64,000 nucleotides of DNA from JAGWAJ01 sp965215155 (GTDB lineage Bacteria; Acidobacteriota; Vicinamibacteria; Vicinamibacterales; UBA8438), in assembly GCA_965215155.1 (NCBI GenBank), contig CBDCCY010000001.1:1116001-1180000 (forward strand). The letters run 5' to 3'. Below the pieces are notes generated by a model. It did not search any database. It worked only from the letters and a program-made list of their open reading frames with translations, and had not been told where the DNA came from. Each line of letters opens with the position of its first letter. Position 1 is the stretch's first letter. Shown in pieces: positions 26,791 through 34,988 of this stretch. A program made the position numbers and the translations under genes.

Positions 26791-27618
26791 TCAACCACCG
26801 ACGACGCGAAGCCGTAGCAGGTTGAGGACGCGGGCCAAGTGCTTCGTGTACTCTGCAATCCTCGTTCGCAGGACATCTACGGTCGGACTGCTGCCGTGCT
26901 CCAGAAGTGGACGCGCGGCGAGCACGACCTCGGCGTGGAAACCGGACTCGCCCTCGACCCCAGTGTCAGCAGGCAGGGGCGGACAGGTCATGCGCCAAGC
27001 CCCCGGCAGATGCCGCTCCAAGAGAGCATCGAATCGCCTTCCCACTGAGTTGCCGGGAGTCCGATTCAACGCGAACAACAGAACCGCTCCGCGTTTGGCC
27101 GCCTGCGCCATCTGCGGCACCACGGTTGGTGCCTTGTCGGGCAGGAATCTCTCGAACGGATCGAGCAACACCTAGTCATCGTCGTGCATGGCGCCGACGA
27201 TCTCGCCGAAGGCGGTGTAGGCATCGTAGTGACCCTCGACGACGCCGCAAGCCGGGATCTCCTCGTCGAGCATCGACAGCCCGGCCCTCTGGAGCCGCTC
27301 TCGACGGCCGCGATCTCGATCGGCACTGAACACGCGAATGCCGCCGCGACCGGCATTGGCGGCCGCGTTGCGAGCGACCAGACCACTGCCGCAGTAGCGG
27401 CGCTCATCGATGCCGGTTTGCGCCGCGCGCAACGCCCAGGCCTGCAGCGCCCGAACGCGCCTCGCCACTTCTTCTTGGCAGGGCGCCTCGGGTTCGCCGC
27501 CGAACAGATCGAAGAAGCGGAACGACCTTCCCAAGTCGCACTGCCAGCGGACGAACTCCGCGAGCACGCCGTGCTTCAGCAGGTCGCCGGCGTTCCCCAT
27601 GTCGTACGGGAGCGTCAT
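26791..27618 (-). pseudogene. Class I methyltransferase-like protein (RlmJ/TcmP-like), with one in-frame TAG
   Basis: From ATG 27618 the frame reads MTLPYDMGNAGDLLKHGVLA, SFRFFDLFGGEPEA (motif I region), RYCGSGLVARNAA and IRVFSADRDRGRRERLQRAG (acidic motif II). It meets TAG at 27174-27172 directly after H-D-D-D, then continues in the same frame as VLLDPFERFL (D-P-F catalytic loop), GAVLLFALNR and a C-terminal helix to 26791. Read through, the protein is 275 aa. The start resembles RlmJ-type rRNA adenine methyltransferases, and the overall order also fits three-Cys-motif partner proteins. TTG to TAG is the simplest cause of the stop. Its ATG overlaps the end of the NERD-helicase gene by 4 bp. 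Confidence 0.65.
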
Positions 27619-29273
27619 GTCGGTGGCGATCCGGCCAGACGGACCACCGCCAGCAGATTCCTCGCGCGCGACGCGGCAACATAGCGATGCTTGTCGGTGA
27701 CGCGGCTGCCCGGGAGATCCAATAGAATCACGACATCGCGTTCGAGACCCTTGAATCGATACAGCGTTTCGAACACCACCCGACGCGTCGGCGACGAAGC
27801 ACTCGATCGCCGCTCTCGGTCGTCGAGGTTCACCAACTCGAAGCGGCCGGCCCGACGGTCGTGAGCGAAGGGAGAGTTCTTGAGCGTCCGGGTGGAGACG
27901 ATGGCGATCTCGTCGGGCGCGACATCCTCGCGAAGCACGAGTTGATCGAGCCGAGCCGCAACCTTCCGAACCACCTCTGCGTCGCTGGAGCAGGTGATTG
28001 TCTCGACCGGCCTACCCTGGGGTGCGCCCGCCTTGACGTGCGGTTCGGTCCCGACCAGGCCGGCCGCGTACGCGGCGATGCGCGTCGTGTTGCGGCAGTT
28101 GTGTACGAGCTTGTGTTCGATGACCTCCAGCGCTTCGGGGGGACCGCCCTCATAGATGTCCTGATTCGCGTCATAGAAGGCGTAGAGCGTGCCTTCCCGT
28201 CCACGGCGCAACGCGTCGTCCAGGCAGGGCCACCAGTCGGCCAGGAAGTCCTGCGCTTCGTCCACCACGATGGCGTCGTACCTCTCGTCGGGAAGTCGCG
28301 CGAGCGCCTCCAGGAGCATCAGCGGCGCTTCCTCGGCGTAGACGCGCCGGTCCTTGACGTGTGGGTACCGGGCCTCGAACCCACTGAGCCCGGCCCGGCC
28401 TGCCAGCCGACGGCAGAAGTCATGGAACGTCTCGACGCCGAAACCAACGGCTTTCTGGCGGAGATCTTGGGCGAGGGGTTCGTTGAAACACAGCAACAGC
28501 ACACGCTTGCCCGTGGTCGCCAAGCGCCGCGCCTTCTCCATCGCCAACACGGTCTTGCCGGTTCCGGCCGCACCTTCAATGGCTGCTCGGTTGTGGGCCG
28601 CGAGGCTGTCGAGGAGGGTCATCTGGTCCTCGGTGAGCCGCAAGAGTTCCCGGTTCTCCTCCTTGAATTGCAGAGCGAGCCTGGAGGCGGGCGGGCAGCG
28701 CTCGAACAGCGTGTCAACGAACGCTTTCACACCAGCAGGCGAAAGAGACGTTCTCCGGTCGCCGAAGTGACGGAAGACCCGATCAATGGCGGGGCGCAGG
28801 TTCCGGAAATCGCTGCGATCCACGATGACGGCGCGAGGAAGATCCGGTCCCATGTCGGACGGGGACTCGATGTCGGGCAACACGACGCCCCAACAGAATC
28901 CACAGCGGAATCCCCTCCCGCCGAAACCGGGAGCCTCCTTCCAGTACTTGCCGATCGCGTGGATGGCCCAGCTTGCCTGCCGCCCCGGATCCTTGATCGT
29001 GTGCTTCTTGCCGTCGCGATCCAGGGAAAACCAGCCGGCGGATGTCCTCTGTACACGCCCGCCCTTGACCTCGAGGCCGATCGCCCCGCGCAACGGGTCC
29101 AGAAGCAGGAAGTCCAGCTCACCCTCCCGCATTCTGCGGTTCGCGGGGAGCAGGAAGCGCTGACTGTGGATGACCGTCCACGTGGCCGGCAGCGTTGCCT
29201 GGAACTGTTCGTAGACGCGCCGTTCCGAGTCCGGAGTCTCCGGAGCTGGACGCCGGGGGATCATGCGTGCCAT
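27615..29273 (-). CDS. NERD nuclease - superfamily I (UvrD-like) helicase fusion
   Basis: 552 aa. The N-terminal NERD domain (about 20-150) has EGELDFLLLDPLRGAIGLEVKGG, with the D/E-x-K nuclease-like pattern. Walker A is IEGAAGTGKTVLAMEKA (about residue 235), Walker B is DAIVVDEAQDFLADWW, motif III is YAFYDANQDIYE, motif IV is VHNCRNTTRIAAYA and motif VI is HRYVAASRARNLLAVV. This is a DNA helicase/translocase with a nuclease-like arm, an architecture frequent in phage-defence loci. It sits between a 40-aa zinc-ribbon gene (36 nt upstream) and the methyltransferase-like gene (4-bp overlap), all on mobile element B. Confidence 0.9.
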   Translation of the reverse strand: MARMIPRRPAPETPDSERRVYEQFQATLPATWTVIHSQRFLLPANRRMREGELDFLLLDPLRGAIGLEVKGGRVQRTSAGWFSLDRDGKKHTIKDPGRQASWAIHAIGKYWKEAPGFGGRGFRCGFCWGVVLPDIESPSDMGPDLPRAVIVDRSDFRNLRPAIDRVFRHFGDRRTSLSPAGVKAFVDTLFERCPPASRLALQFKEENRELLRLTEDQMTLLDSLAAHNRAAIEGAAGTGKTVLAMEKARRLATTGKRVLLLCFNEPLAQDLRQKAVGFGVETFHDFCRRLAGRAGLSGFEARYPHVKDRRVYAEEAPLMLLEALARLPDERYDAIVVDEAQDFLADWWPCLDDALRRGREGTLYAFYDANQDIYEGGPPEALEVIEHKLVHNCRNTTRIAAYAAGLVGTEPHVKAGAPQGRPVETITCSSDAEVVRKVAARLDQLVLREDVAPDEIAIVSTRTLKNSPFAHDRRAGRFELVNLDDRERRSSASSPTRRVVFETLYRFKGLERDVVILLDLPGSRVTDKHRYVAASRARNLLAVVRLAGSPPT

Positions 29274-29309
29274 TCGACCATCGGATCAGTGGGCCGGGCG
29301 CACCCACCT

Positions 29310-29432
29310 TCATTCTCTGTCCATCTGATCACACGTATCGCAAGTCCAGATTCTGCCTTCGGGGTTCTGCTTGAGGTACATCTGTCCGTTGCACCCTTTC
29401 TTCGTGCACGGCTTCGTGTATGGTGTCGTCAT
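29310..29432 (-). CDS. Small zinc-ribbon protein (40 aa)
   Basis: ATG 29432, stop 29310. The sequence is MTTPYTKPCTKKGCNGQMYL, KQNPEGRIWTCDTCDQMDRE. Four cysteines in a C-x4-C ... C-x2-C pattern suggest a zinc ribbon. It is 36 nt upstream of the NERD-helicase gene on the same strand, so probably the first gene of a three-gene operon. Upstream lies CCCGAAATG, with no strong ribosome site. The compact Cys pattern and operon position are the support. Confidence 0.68.
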   Translation of the reverse strand: MTTPYTKPCTKKGCNGQMYLKQNPEGRIWTCDTCDQMDRE

Positions 29433-29770
29433 TTCGGGTCATCTCCGTTTCGAGCCACCAGCTCGGGATGCAGGCGTCACCGGCGACGTGCGCTACTCTA
29501 CTACAGGGCCGGGCTGGCTTCCGGTGGGAGCCAGCGACAGCTGCTTGCGGCGGCGGCCATGGCGGAACGCCGTCGGCGTGAGTCGGCGGTTCAGTGGCTG
29601 GACGTGCGCGGGCGTCGGACTCGCAGCCGCTGTGGGACGATCGCTCGGGATCCGCCGCCAGTGTCCGCGGAGTCCAGACACGGTTTCTGTGGTCCAGTGG
29701 ATTCCCGATCAGAAAGAGGGATTCGACGAGGGAATCGCGGTTGGTCAGGTGGCCGCAAGATGTTTGCTAT
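29433..29770. other. Gene-free stretch before the right end of element B
   Basis: No protein with recognisable features on either strand. It holds the hairpin GCTGGCT-TCCGGTGG-GAGCCAGC (about 29511-29533). This is the place where the promoter of the zinc-ribbon/helicase operon should lie (minus strand). Confidence 0.45.
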
Positions 29771-29811
29771 GAATAACTTACAGGACATTAGCGGTGGTCA
29801 GCACCTGAACG
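29771..29811. other. Attachment site, distal end of element B
   Basis: Arm AATAACTTACAGGACATT at 29772-29789, 9 nt, core CAGCACCTGAACG at 29799-29811. The core belongs to the PQQ1 reading frame. Confidence 0.65.
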
Positions 29812-30659
29812 ACCACTGGGACCTCGACCATCCCTTCGAGCGCATCCTCGTCGACACGGCGGTGGCCCCCGACCCTTCGCAGGTGAGCTGGATCAACCCG
29901 CGCCTGCAGGCAGGGGAGTTGCGACAGGTCGTCACCGGCATTCCCGGCAAGACCGGCGTCGTCTACACCCTCGACCGGGCGACCGGGGAGTTCCTGTGGG
30001 CGACGCCCACCGTCACCCAGAACGTCATCGGCAGCATCGACGGCGAGACCGGCGAGGTGTCGGAGAACGCGGAAGTGGTCTTTACCGCGGTGGGGCAGCA
30101 GGTCTTCGCCTGCCCGACGTGGAACGGCGGCAAGGACTGGGAGGCGGGCGCCTACAGTCCGCTGACGAACACGATGTACATGCCGCTCCGCAATACCTGT
30201 GCGCGCATGATGGCGACGCGGGTCTTCCCGGACGACACGCCCCTCGAAGCCAACGAGAACCGCTCCGAGGTCTACGCCATCGCCTACCGCCACCAGTTGG
30301 CGCCCGGCACGGACAATGCCGGCACCGTACGTGCGATCTCGGCCGAGACCGGCGCCACGGTGTGGCTGCACGAGCAGCGCGCGGCCACGATGTCGCTGGT
30401 CGCAACCGGCGGCGGCCTGGTCTTCGGCGGCGACGTCAACGGCCGCTTCAAGGCCTTCGACCACGAGACGGGCGAGGTCCTCTGGGAGATCAACCTCGGC
30501 TCCGCGGTCACCGGCTTCCCGATCACGTACGCGGTCGACGGGCGCCAGTACGTGGCGGTGAGCACCGGCTCCGGCGGAACGTCGGCCCACTTCACCGGCC
30601 TGACGCCGGAGCTCCGCCCGAGCGCCGGCAACAACCTGTTCGTGTTCGGTTTGCCCTGA
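29799..30659 (+). pseudogene. PQQ-type dehydrogenase 1, fragment 3 of 3 (C-terminal propeller)
   Basis: It resumes exactly at QHLNDHWDLDHPFERILVDT and continues WINPRLQAGELRQVVTGIPG, KTGVVYTLDRATGEFLWATP, MYMPLRNTCARMMATRV and ends GNNLFVFGLP at 30659. It is colinear with the PQQ2 C-terminus (32219-33058). It has no start codon; an upstream open frame through element B is a chance fusion. With fragments 1 and 2 it makes a 600-aa enzyme. The final 287 codons contain the last propeller blades and the docking loop. Confidence 0.9.
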
Positions 30660-30693
30660 CCACGGGCCGGACCATGGGGCGCGGAGGGAAGCG

Positions 30694-31158
30694 ATGAAGG
30701 AGCTGCTGCGCAATCTGGGAGCGGCTGGGCTGGGTTACGTCGCCGTAGCGATCGTTTCGTTCGTACTGCCGGCGATCATGTGGTGGGTGCTGGGGCCCGA
30801 CGGCGCGTTCCGGCCCGACGTTTGGGACACATCGCCGGCCTGGAACGCGGGGTGGATCGTCGTGGCCCTGGTGGGCGCGGCTGCGGGCGGCTTCGTCTGT
30901 GCAAAGGTGGCCGCGAACCGGCACGGCGTCTGGATGCTGGTCGCCCTGCTGTTGGCGGGCGGGGCGCTGTCGCTGGCTTTCTACGTCCCGGCGGGGGAGG
31001 GAGTGCGACCCGCGGACGTAGGCATGATGGAGGGCATGGGCTCCGCGCGGAATCCCGTGTGGCTCGGCTGGCTGAACCTGCCGCTGGCCGCGGTGGGGGC
31101 CCTGTTGGGAGGGCGGATTGCAGGGGTGCGCCGATTCGGGGGGCGCGCGAGCCGCTGA
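30694..31158 (+). CDS. Four-helix membrane protein of unknown function
   Basis: 154 aa from ATG 30694, with the ribosome site GGAGGGAAGCG just upstream. Four hydrophobic helices: VAVAIVSFVLPAIMWWVLG, IVVALVGAAAGGFVCA, WMLVALLLAGGALSLAFYV and LNLPLAAVGALLGGRIAGV. No catalytic motif is seen. It begins 34 bp after the PQQ1 stop and was probably the last gene of the LVIVD-PQQ1 operon. Similar small proteins often accompany respiratory or dehydrogenase genes, but no role can be assigned. Confidence 0.75.
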   Translation: MKELLRNLGAAGLGYVAVAIVSFVLPAIMWWVLGPDGAFRPDVWDTSPAWNAGWIVVALVGAAAGGFVCAKVAANRHGVWMLVALLLAGGALSLAFYVPAGEGVRPADVGMMEGMGSARNPVWLGWLNLPLAAVGALLGGRIAGVRRFGGRASR

Positions 31159-31214
31159 AGGGAACCGACGCCGGAGGGCTGCCAGGCGGCCCCCCGGCGC
31201 AAGTCAGGGATACG

Positions 31215-31905
31215 TCAGGAAACGCGGCGGATGGTGATCATCGCGACCGGGTTCTTCCAATCCCGGTCCTCGCCGAAGTCGCCGACGGAGTTGATGCCGT
31301 TGTGAATGGCGATGAAACCCTCCCCCCATCCCGGCGTGACCGTGGCCGCCGGGGCCGCCGCATTCCGGGTAGTCCGGGCCGGGAATCGTGCCACACGTCT
31401 CGGCGTTCATCTCCGTGCCGGCGTCGTAGGCGTATGCGTAGACCGTCTCCGTTCCCGGGACGGTGGGAAGCTCCATCATCGAGATGCCGACGAACCCGTC
31501 GTTGGTGGGAATGAGCATCGCCGCGAGGCTGAGGTAGCGGTGCATGCCGCTCCCCGAGATGAGGATCTCCGACGTCCGGCCGGGCATGGTCAGCCCCATG
31601 CCGGTCTCGACCGACATCACCGACGACATCCCGTCGAGCGCCATCTCGAGCGGCATGACGTCGCCGCCCTCCGCCAGGGCCTGGAGTTCCGCCGACGCTT
31701 CCATGCCCGGCTGAAAGATCATCGCGTCGGCGGTGTGGGTGGCGGCCAGTACTGGCGTGAAATACTGCCCGGTGGTCAGGTTCGTCACTCGAACCTGCCA
31801 CATTCCGGTCCATGTCTGCGCCTCGGCCCCGGTCCCGAACACGGGCGCCACGACGACGACGACGATGGCCAGAGCCAACGCATGGGCAACCGAGAGTCTT
31901 CTCAT
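31215..31905 (-). pseudogene. Spondin-domain exported protein, one-base frameshift in a C6/G6 run
   Basis: ATG 31905, signal peptide MRRLSVAHALALAIVVVVVA then VFGTGAEAQ. The spondin_N body follows: WQVRVTNLTTGQYFTPVLAA, HTADAMIFQPGMEASAELQA, ISGSGMHRYLSLAAMLIPTN and ETVYAYAYDAGTEMNAETCG. At the run 31322-31327 the frame shifts. The next frame gives GEGFIAIHNGINSVGDFGED, RDWKNPVAMITIRRVS and a stop at 31215, the expected family ending. A single-base homopolymer indel restores about 230 aa. It lies downstream of PQQ2 on the same strand, probably the same transcription unit. Confidence 0.8.
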
Positions 31906-31977
31906 AACGACGGTCCTCCTGAGTAGGCGTCCTCGGGCGCGGGCGCCAATCGGCCGCGCCCCACATTTTTGTAGTCT

Positions 31978-32029
31978 AGGAGCTTGCGCCGCAGAACGCA
32001 ACGGCGTGAGTGCGGCGGCGCAAGCTCCT
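31978..32029. repeat. REP-like inverted repeat 1
   Basis: Perfect 15-bp stem AGGAGCTTGCGCCGC / GCGGCGCAAGCTCCT around a 22-nt loop. Its start resembles the reverse strand of the inverted repeat at 32167-32220 (AGGAGTCTGCGCCGCAGAAC). The whole space 31906-32218 has no gene. Confidence 0.65.
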
Positions 32030-32166
32030 GGGGCGGTGGGGGCTGGGGCCGAACACGGAGCCAGCGACGGGTTTGGCGGCGCTAGCACCCGGAGTGGCTT
32101 CGCGGCAGCGTCGCGGCGTCGCGTTCGATGACAGCTCCCGCGCTAGCGCGCCCTCAAGGGCGCGTT

Positions 32167-32220
32167 GGGAGTCTGCGCGGGTACGGAGTCCCCATGGCAG
32201 GTTCTGCGGCGCAGACTCCT
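32167..32220. repeat. REP-like inverted repeat 2, overlapping the PQQ2 stop codon
   Basis: Stem (G/A)GGAGTCTGCGC pairs across 30 nt. With the repeat at 31978 it forms a pair in inverted orientation. It may serve as a bidirectional mRNA end for PQQ2. Confidence 0.6.
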
Positions 32221-33058
32221 AGTCGGGCAAGGCGAAGACGAACAGGTTGTTGCCCGTGCTGGGGCGCAGCTCCGGTGTCAGGGGCGCGAAGTACACGAGA
32301 GTGCGCGAGCTGCCGGTGCTGACCGCGACGTACTGCCGGCCGTCGACTGCGAACGTGATCGGGAACCCGGTGATGGGTGAGCCGAGGTTCACGTCCCACA
32401 GCACGTCCCCGGTCTCCGCGTCCAGGGCGCGGAACCGCCCGTTCAGATCGCCGCCGAAAACGAGTCCGCCGGCCGTCGCCACCAGCGACGTCGTGGCGGC
32501 GCGCTGCTCGTACTTCCAGACGAGCTCCCCGGTCTCGGGGGAGATCGCCTGGACCGTGCCGAGCTGGTCGGTGCCGGGCGCCAGCTCGCTCCGCACGGCA
32601 AGCGCATAGAGCGACGTGGCAACGCTGTCGCTCCCGGCCGTGGCCATCATCCGCGCGCAGGCGTTGCGCAGCGGGAAGTACATCAGGCCGGTCTCCGGGC
32701 TGTAGGCACCCGCCTCCCAGTCCTTGCCGCCCACCAGGGTCGGGCAGGCCAGCACGGTCTGTCCGTCGCCCGTGAAGACGACCTCCGGATTCTCCGTCAC
32801 CGCACCGGTGGCGCCGTCGATGTCCCCGATCACGTTCTGCGTGACCGTCGGCGTCGCCCAGAGGAACTCGCCGGTCTCACGATCGAGGGTGTAGACGACG
32901 CCGGTCTTGCCGGGAATGCCGGTCACGACCTTGCGGACCTCGCCGTGGCGCAGCCGCGGATTGATCCAGCGCACCGCCGCCGGATCCGGCGCGACGGCCG
33001 TGTCGAGCAGCAGGCGCTCGAACGGGTGATCGAGGTCCCAGTGGTCGTTCAGGTGCTG
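32219..33058 (-). pseudogene. PQQ-type dehydrogenase 2 (PQQ2), C-terminal fragment
   Basis: It starts at the core repeat (QHLNDHWDLDHPFERLLLDT) and reads WINPRLRHGEVRKVVTGIPG, KTGVVYTLDRETGEFLWATP, MYFPLRNACARMMATAG and QYVAVSTGSSRTLVYFAPL, ending GNNLFVFALPD at 32219. It is 280 codons including the stop. Joined to the 305 N-terminal codons (40028-39114) it forms a complete 584-aa quinoprotein. Interruption by element C separates the halves by about 6 kb. Confidence 0.9.
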
Positions 33059-33085
33059 TCGGTCGCCGAACTCCTGTAAGTTATT
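33046..33085. other. Attachment site, distal end of element C
   Basis: Reverse strand: arm AATAACTTACAGGAGTTC (33085-33068), 9 nt, core CAGCACCTGAACG (33058-33046). Confidence 0.65.
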
Positions 33086-33649
33086 CTAAATTAGCATCTT
33101 AGCGCAACTTCTGCCGACCTGCTTCCCTCGTTCATCCCCTCCTTTTGATTGGGACTCTACCGGACAATCCGAACCGTGCTTGGATGCTTGGATGCTTGGA
33201 TGCTTGGACGCTTGGACGCTTGGACCGCTTGGACGCTTGGACAGCGTCTTGGTCAAAACCCCGTTCCACAGAGCCCCCCCTTTCACGCTGGTTGGGCTCG
33301 GATGGCGCGTAGCCGTCTACGGGGGAACCGCATCAAGCCATGAAACACAGAGGTTTCCGAAACTGGAATGGAATCCTAAGTGTCCGCACTTCTCTCAAGA
33401 GGACACGCGCCGAGAGATCGAAGGCCGAGCTTGACAAGCATGATAAGCTTGAAGGGCTTGAGCCGTATGCATCAGCCGCAGCGAAGGGGGGCCAATGGAC
33501 ACTGTCACGGCGGAAAACGAACGGCGGCAAGCGAGGGCGGACTCGATGAGTTGGGTGCTCGGCGTGCGACGCTGGGCGCTCTTCGTCCAAAAACACCAAG
33601 ACAGCTCATCCAGAAGCTCAACCCCTCTCTCGCGTTAGCGAGGGCGCCG
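33086..33649. other. Gene-poor stretch with an 8-bp tandem repeat
   Basis: It contains eight copies of GCTTGGA(T/C) at 33178-33242. A short plus-strand frame, 33340-33549 (MKHRGFRNWNGILSVRTSLK), has no recognisable domain and is not called. Confidence 0.5.
33178..33242. repeat. Tandem repeat, 8-bp unit GCTTGGAY, eight copies
   Basis: Units are perfect except the T/C at position 8 and one extra C in the sixth copy. The unit length and lack of spacers exclude a CRISPR array. Confidence 0.9.
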
Positions 33650-34237
33650 TCATTGACGTCGGCGGTGGCGGCGCCGCTCTTCGTACGCCTTCTGCGACTG
33701 ACGGCGCCGCTCCTCATACGCTCGCTGAGATTGGCGTCGCCGCTCCTCATACGACCTAGATCTCGGCTGACGGCGCCGCTCCTCGTACGCCTTCTGCGAC
33801 TGCTGCCGCCGTTCCTGGTACGCTTGCTGCGACCGGCGTCGACGCTCGGCAAGCTCCGCGGGCGATGCGATGTGCATTGCGCGACCGTGCCCGAGGCGTA
33901 TGAGTTCGTCGGTCACGGAGGTCCCATCCAGATAGACGTAGGCGAGTGTTCGACCGTACTTGTCGGTCCTCACCGGGCCGAATTCTAGACGGACACGCCG
34001 CCCTTCAAGCCAACTCTTGAGGAATGTTCGCGCCGCTTGGCCGCCTGGCTCCGACGATCCGCGTCGGGGATGCTGGACTTCCGGCGTATCGACACCAATC
34101 AGTCGCACTCGACCGATGCCGCGAACGACGATCGTATCACCGTCCACTACCCGATCGACCGTCTGCGGTTCACCAAGTGACGGCAAGCTGAGCGCGAACA
34201 GGAACGCGCCAGCGATGTTTGCACGCCTACCCATCAT
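33650..34237 (-). CDS. SNase-like (thermonuclease-fold) nuclease with a repetitive basic C-terminal tail
   Basis: 195 aa. A hydrophobic N-terminus (IAGAFLFALSLPSL) suggests secretion. The thermonuclease fold follows: TVDRVVDGDTIVVRGIGRVR then LIGVDTPEVQHP, with a D/E/R set in DGDT, GVDTPE and DKYGRTLAYVYLDG. From about residue 130 the chain becomes about five copies of an 11-residue unit (YEERRRQSQKA-like), highly basic and probably helical, of a kind that could bind nucleic acid or the cell wall. Carried by element C. Confidence 0.82.
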   Translation of the reverse strand: MMGRRANIAGAFLFALSLPSLGEPQTVDRVVDGDTIVVRGIGRVRLIGVDTPEVQHPRRGSSEPGGQAARTFLKSWLEGRRVRLEFGPVRTDKYGRTLAYVYLDGTSVTDELIRLGHGRAMHIASPAELAERRRRSQQAYQERRQQSQKAYEERRRQPRSRSYEERRRQSQRAYEERRRQSQKAYEERRRHRRRQ

Positions 34238-34394
34238 GCAAGCGGCCTCACAGTCCGAATCCTGTCACACGGCCGCGCACTTGGTCAACGGCCACCGGAC
34301 ACGTCAGACGGCATCGTCGGGCCAGCGCAGCATCCGCGCTGAAGGAACCCACGCCAGATGGGCGCGGGCGGCCACGGCTCCAGCCGAGCGATCG
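34238..34394. other. Short spacer with a dispersed repeat
   Basis: 34311-34345 contains GACGGCATCGTCGGGCCAGC and GCAGCATCCGCGCT, also found in altered form near 21835 and 37010. No gene. Confidence 0.5.
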
Positions 34395-34988
34395 TCAGAA
34401 GCCGAACGAGGCGCCCACCTGTCCGCCGCCCGGCCGGGGCGTAAGGATGAGGCTCTCCGCCACCGGAACGTCGGACCACAGGATCGCGATCAGAGCGCCA
34501 ACGCCGACCAGGGCGAGCCCACCGTAGAGCGTGCCGGCCTTCAGGGCCTTCTCCCCGCGGACATCGGACTCGATGTGCGTCTTGATGCTGCGCTGGAGCT
34601 CGTTGACGTTGTAGTCGCTTGCCCTCCGGTTCAGGGTGTCGAATCCGACGTTGCCGGTGATGGTGAAATCGGTAAGGCGGCAATCGTCCGAGAGGACCGG
34701 CGATCTCCCGGTCAGGTTGACGGACCCGAGGAAGGTCGTCTGCGAGAACGTCTGGAAGCTGCCAGTCACGCGGCACTCTGAGCCGGCGACCGCCATGGCG
34801 ACCCCGCCAGCCATCAGGCCGACACCGGCCCACGTGCGGGCCATCGACCTCTGAACGCTGCCGGCACGTTGCAGGGCAGCCTCGGCTGCCAACCGCTCGA
34901 CCGAAGCGCGAATCCCCGGCTGCGCCGCCGCCACGCCGCCAGCCACCAGGGTCACGAACACCGTCGCCGATACGAGGGATCGCGTCAC
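34395..34988 (-). CDS. Exported/membrane protein of unknown function
   Basis: 197 aa. Signal peptide MTRSLVSATVFVTLVAGGVA ending AAAQ. A hydrophobic helix TWAGVGLMAGGVAMAVAG, a beta-rich middle (FTITGNVGFDTLNRRASDYN) and a second helix YGGLALVGVGALIAILW follow. It ends GGGQVGASFGF; the terminal Phe suggests a possible outer-membrane connection, although the protein is too short for a full barrel. No family recognised. Cargo of element C, on the same strand as the SNase-like gene 157 bp downstream. Confidence 0.7.
   Translation of the reverse strand: MTRSLVSATVFVTLVAGGVAAAQPGIRASVERLAAEAALQRAGSVQRSMARTWAGVGLMAGGVAMAVAGSECRVTGSFQTFSQTTFLGSVNLTGRSPVLSDDCRLTDFTITGNVGFDTLNRRASDYNVNELQRSIKTHIESDVRGEKALKAGTLYGGLALVGVGALIAILWSDVPVAESLILTPRPGGGQVGASFGF

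Larger units (their letters stand above)
24626..29811. mobile_element. Integrative element B inside PQQ1 (about 5.2 kb)
   Basis: Direct repeats CAGCACCT(C/G)AACG at 24626-24638 and 29799-29811 are the PQQ1 codons for Q-H-L-N. The integrase is at the left end, reading inward. The distal arm AATAACTTACAGGACATT lies at 29772-29789, 9 nt from the core. The first about 2 kb (end, integrase, hairpins, tail) is nearly identical to element C, while the cargo differs: here a zinc-ribbon/NERD-helicase/methyltransferase-like module. Confidence 0.85.

Noticed and set aside
26312..26794. 160-aa minus-strand frame coupled to the methyltransferase-like gene
   Set aside because: Runs through the repeat tail and hairpins; reading frame not conserved in the other tail copies.
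27861..30659. 932-aa plus-strand frame ending as the PQQ1 C-terminus
   Set aside because: A chance run through the antisense of the NERD-helicase and across the element B end; only 29799-30659 is real coding sequence.
33178..33242. Possible CRISPR array
   Set aside because: 8-bp units without spacers; no cas gene in the window.
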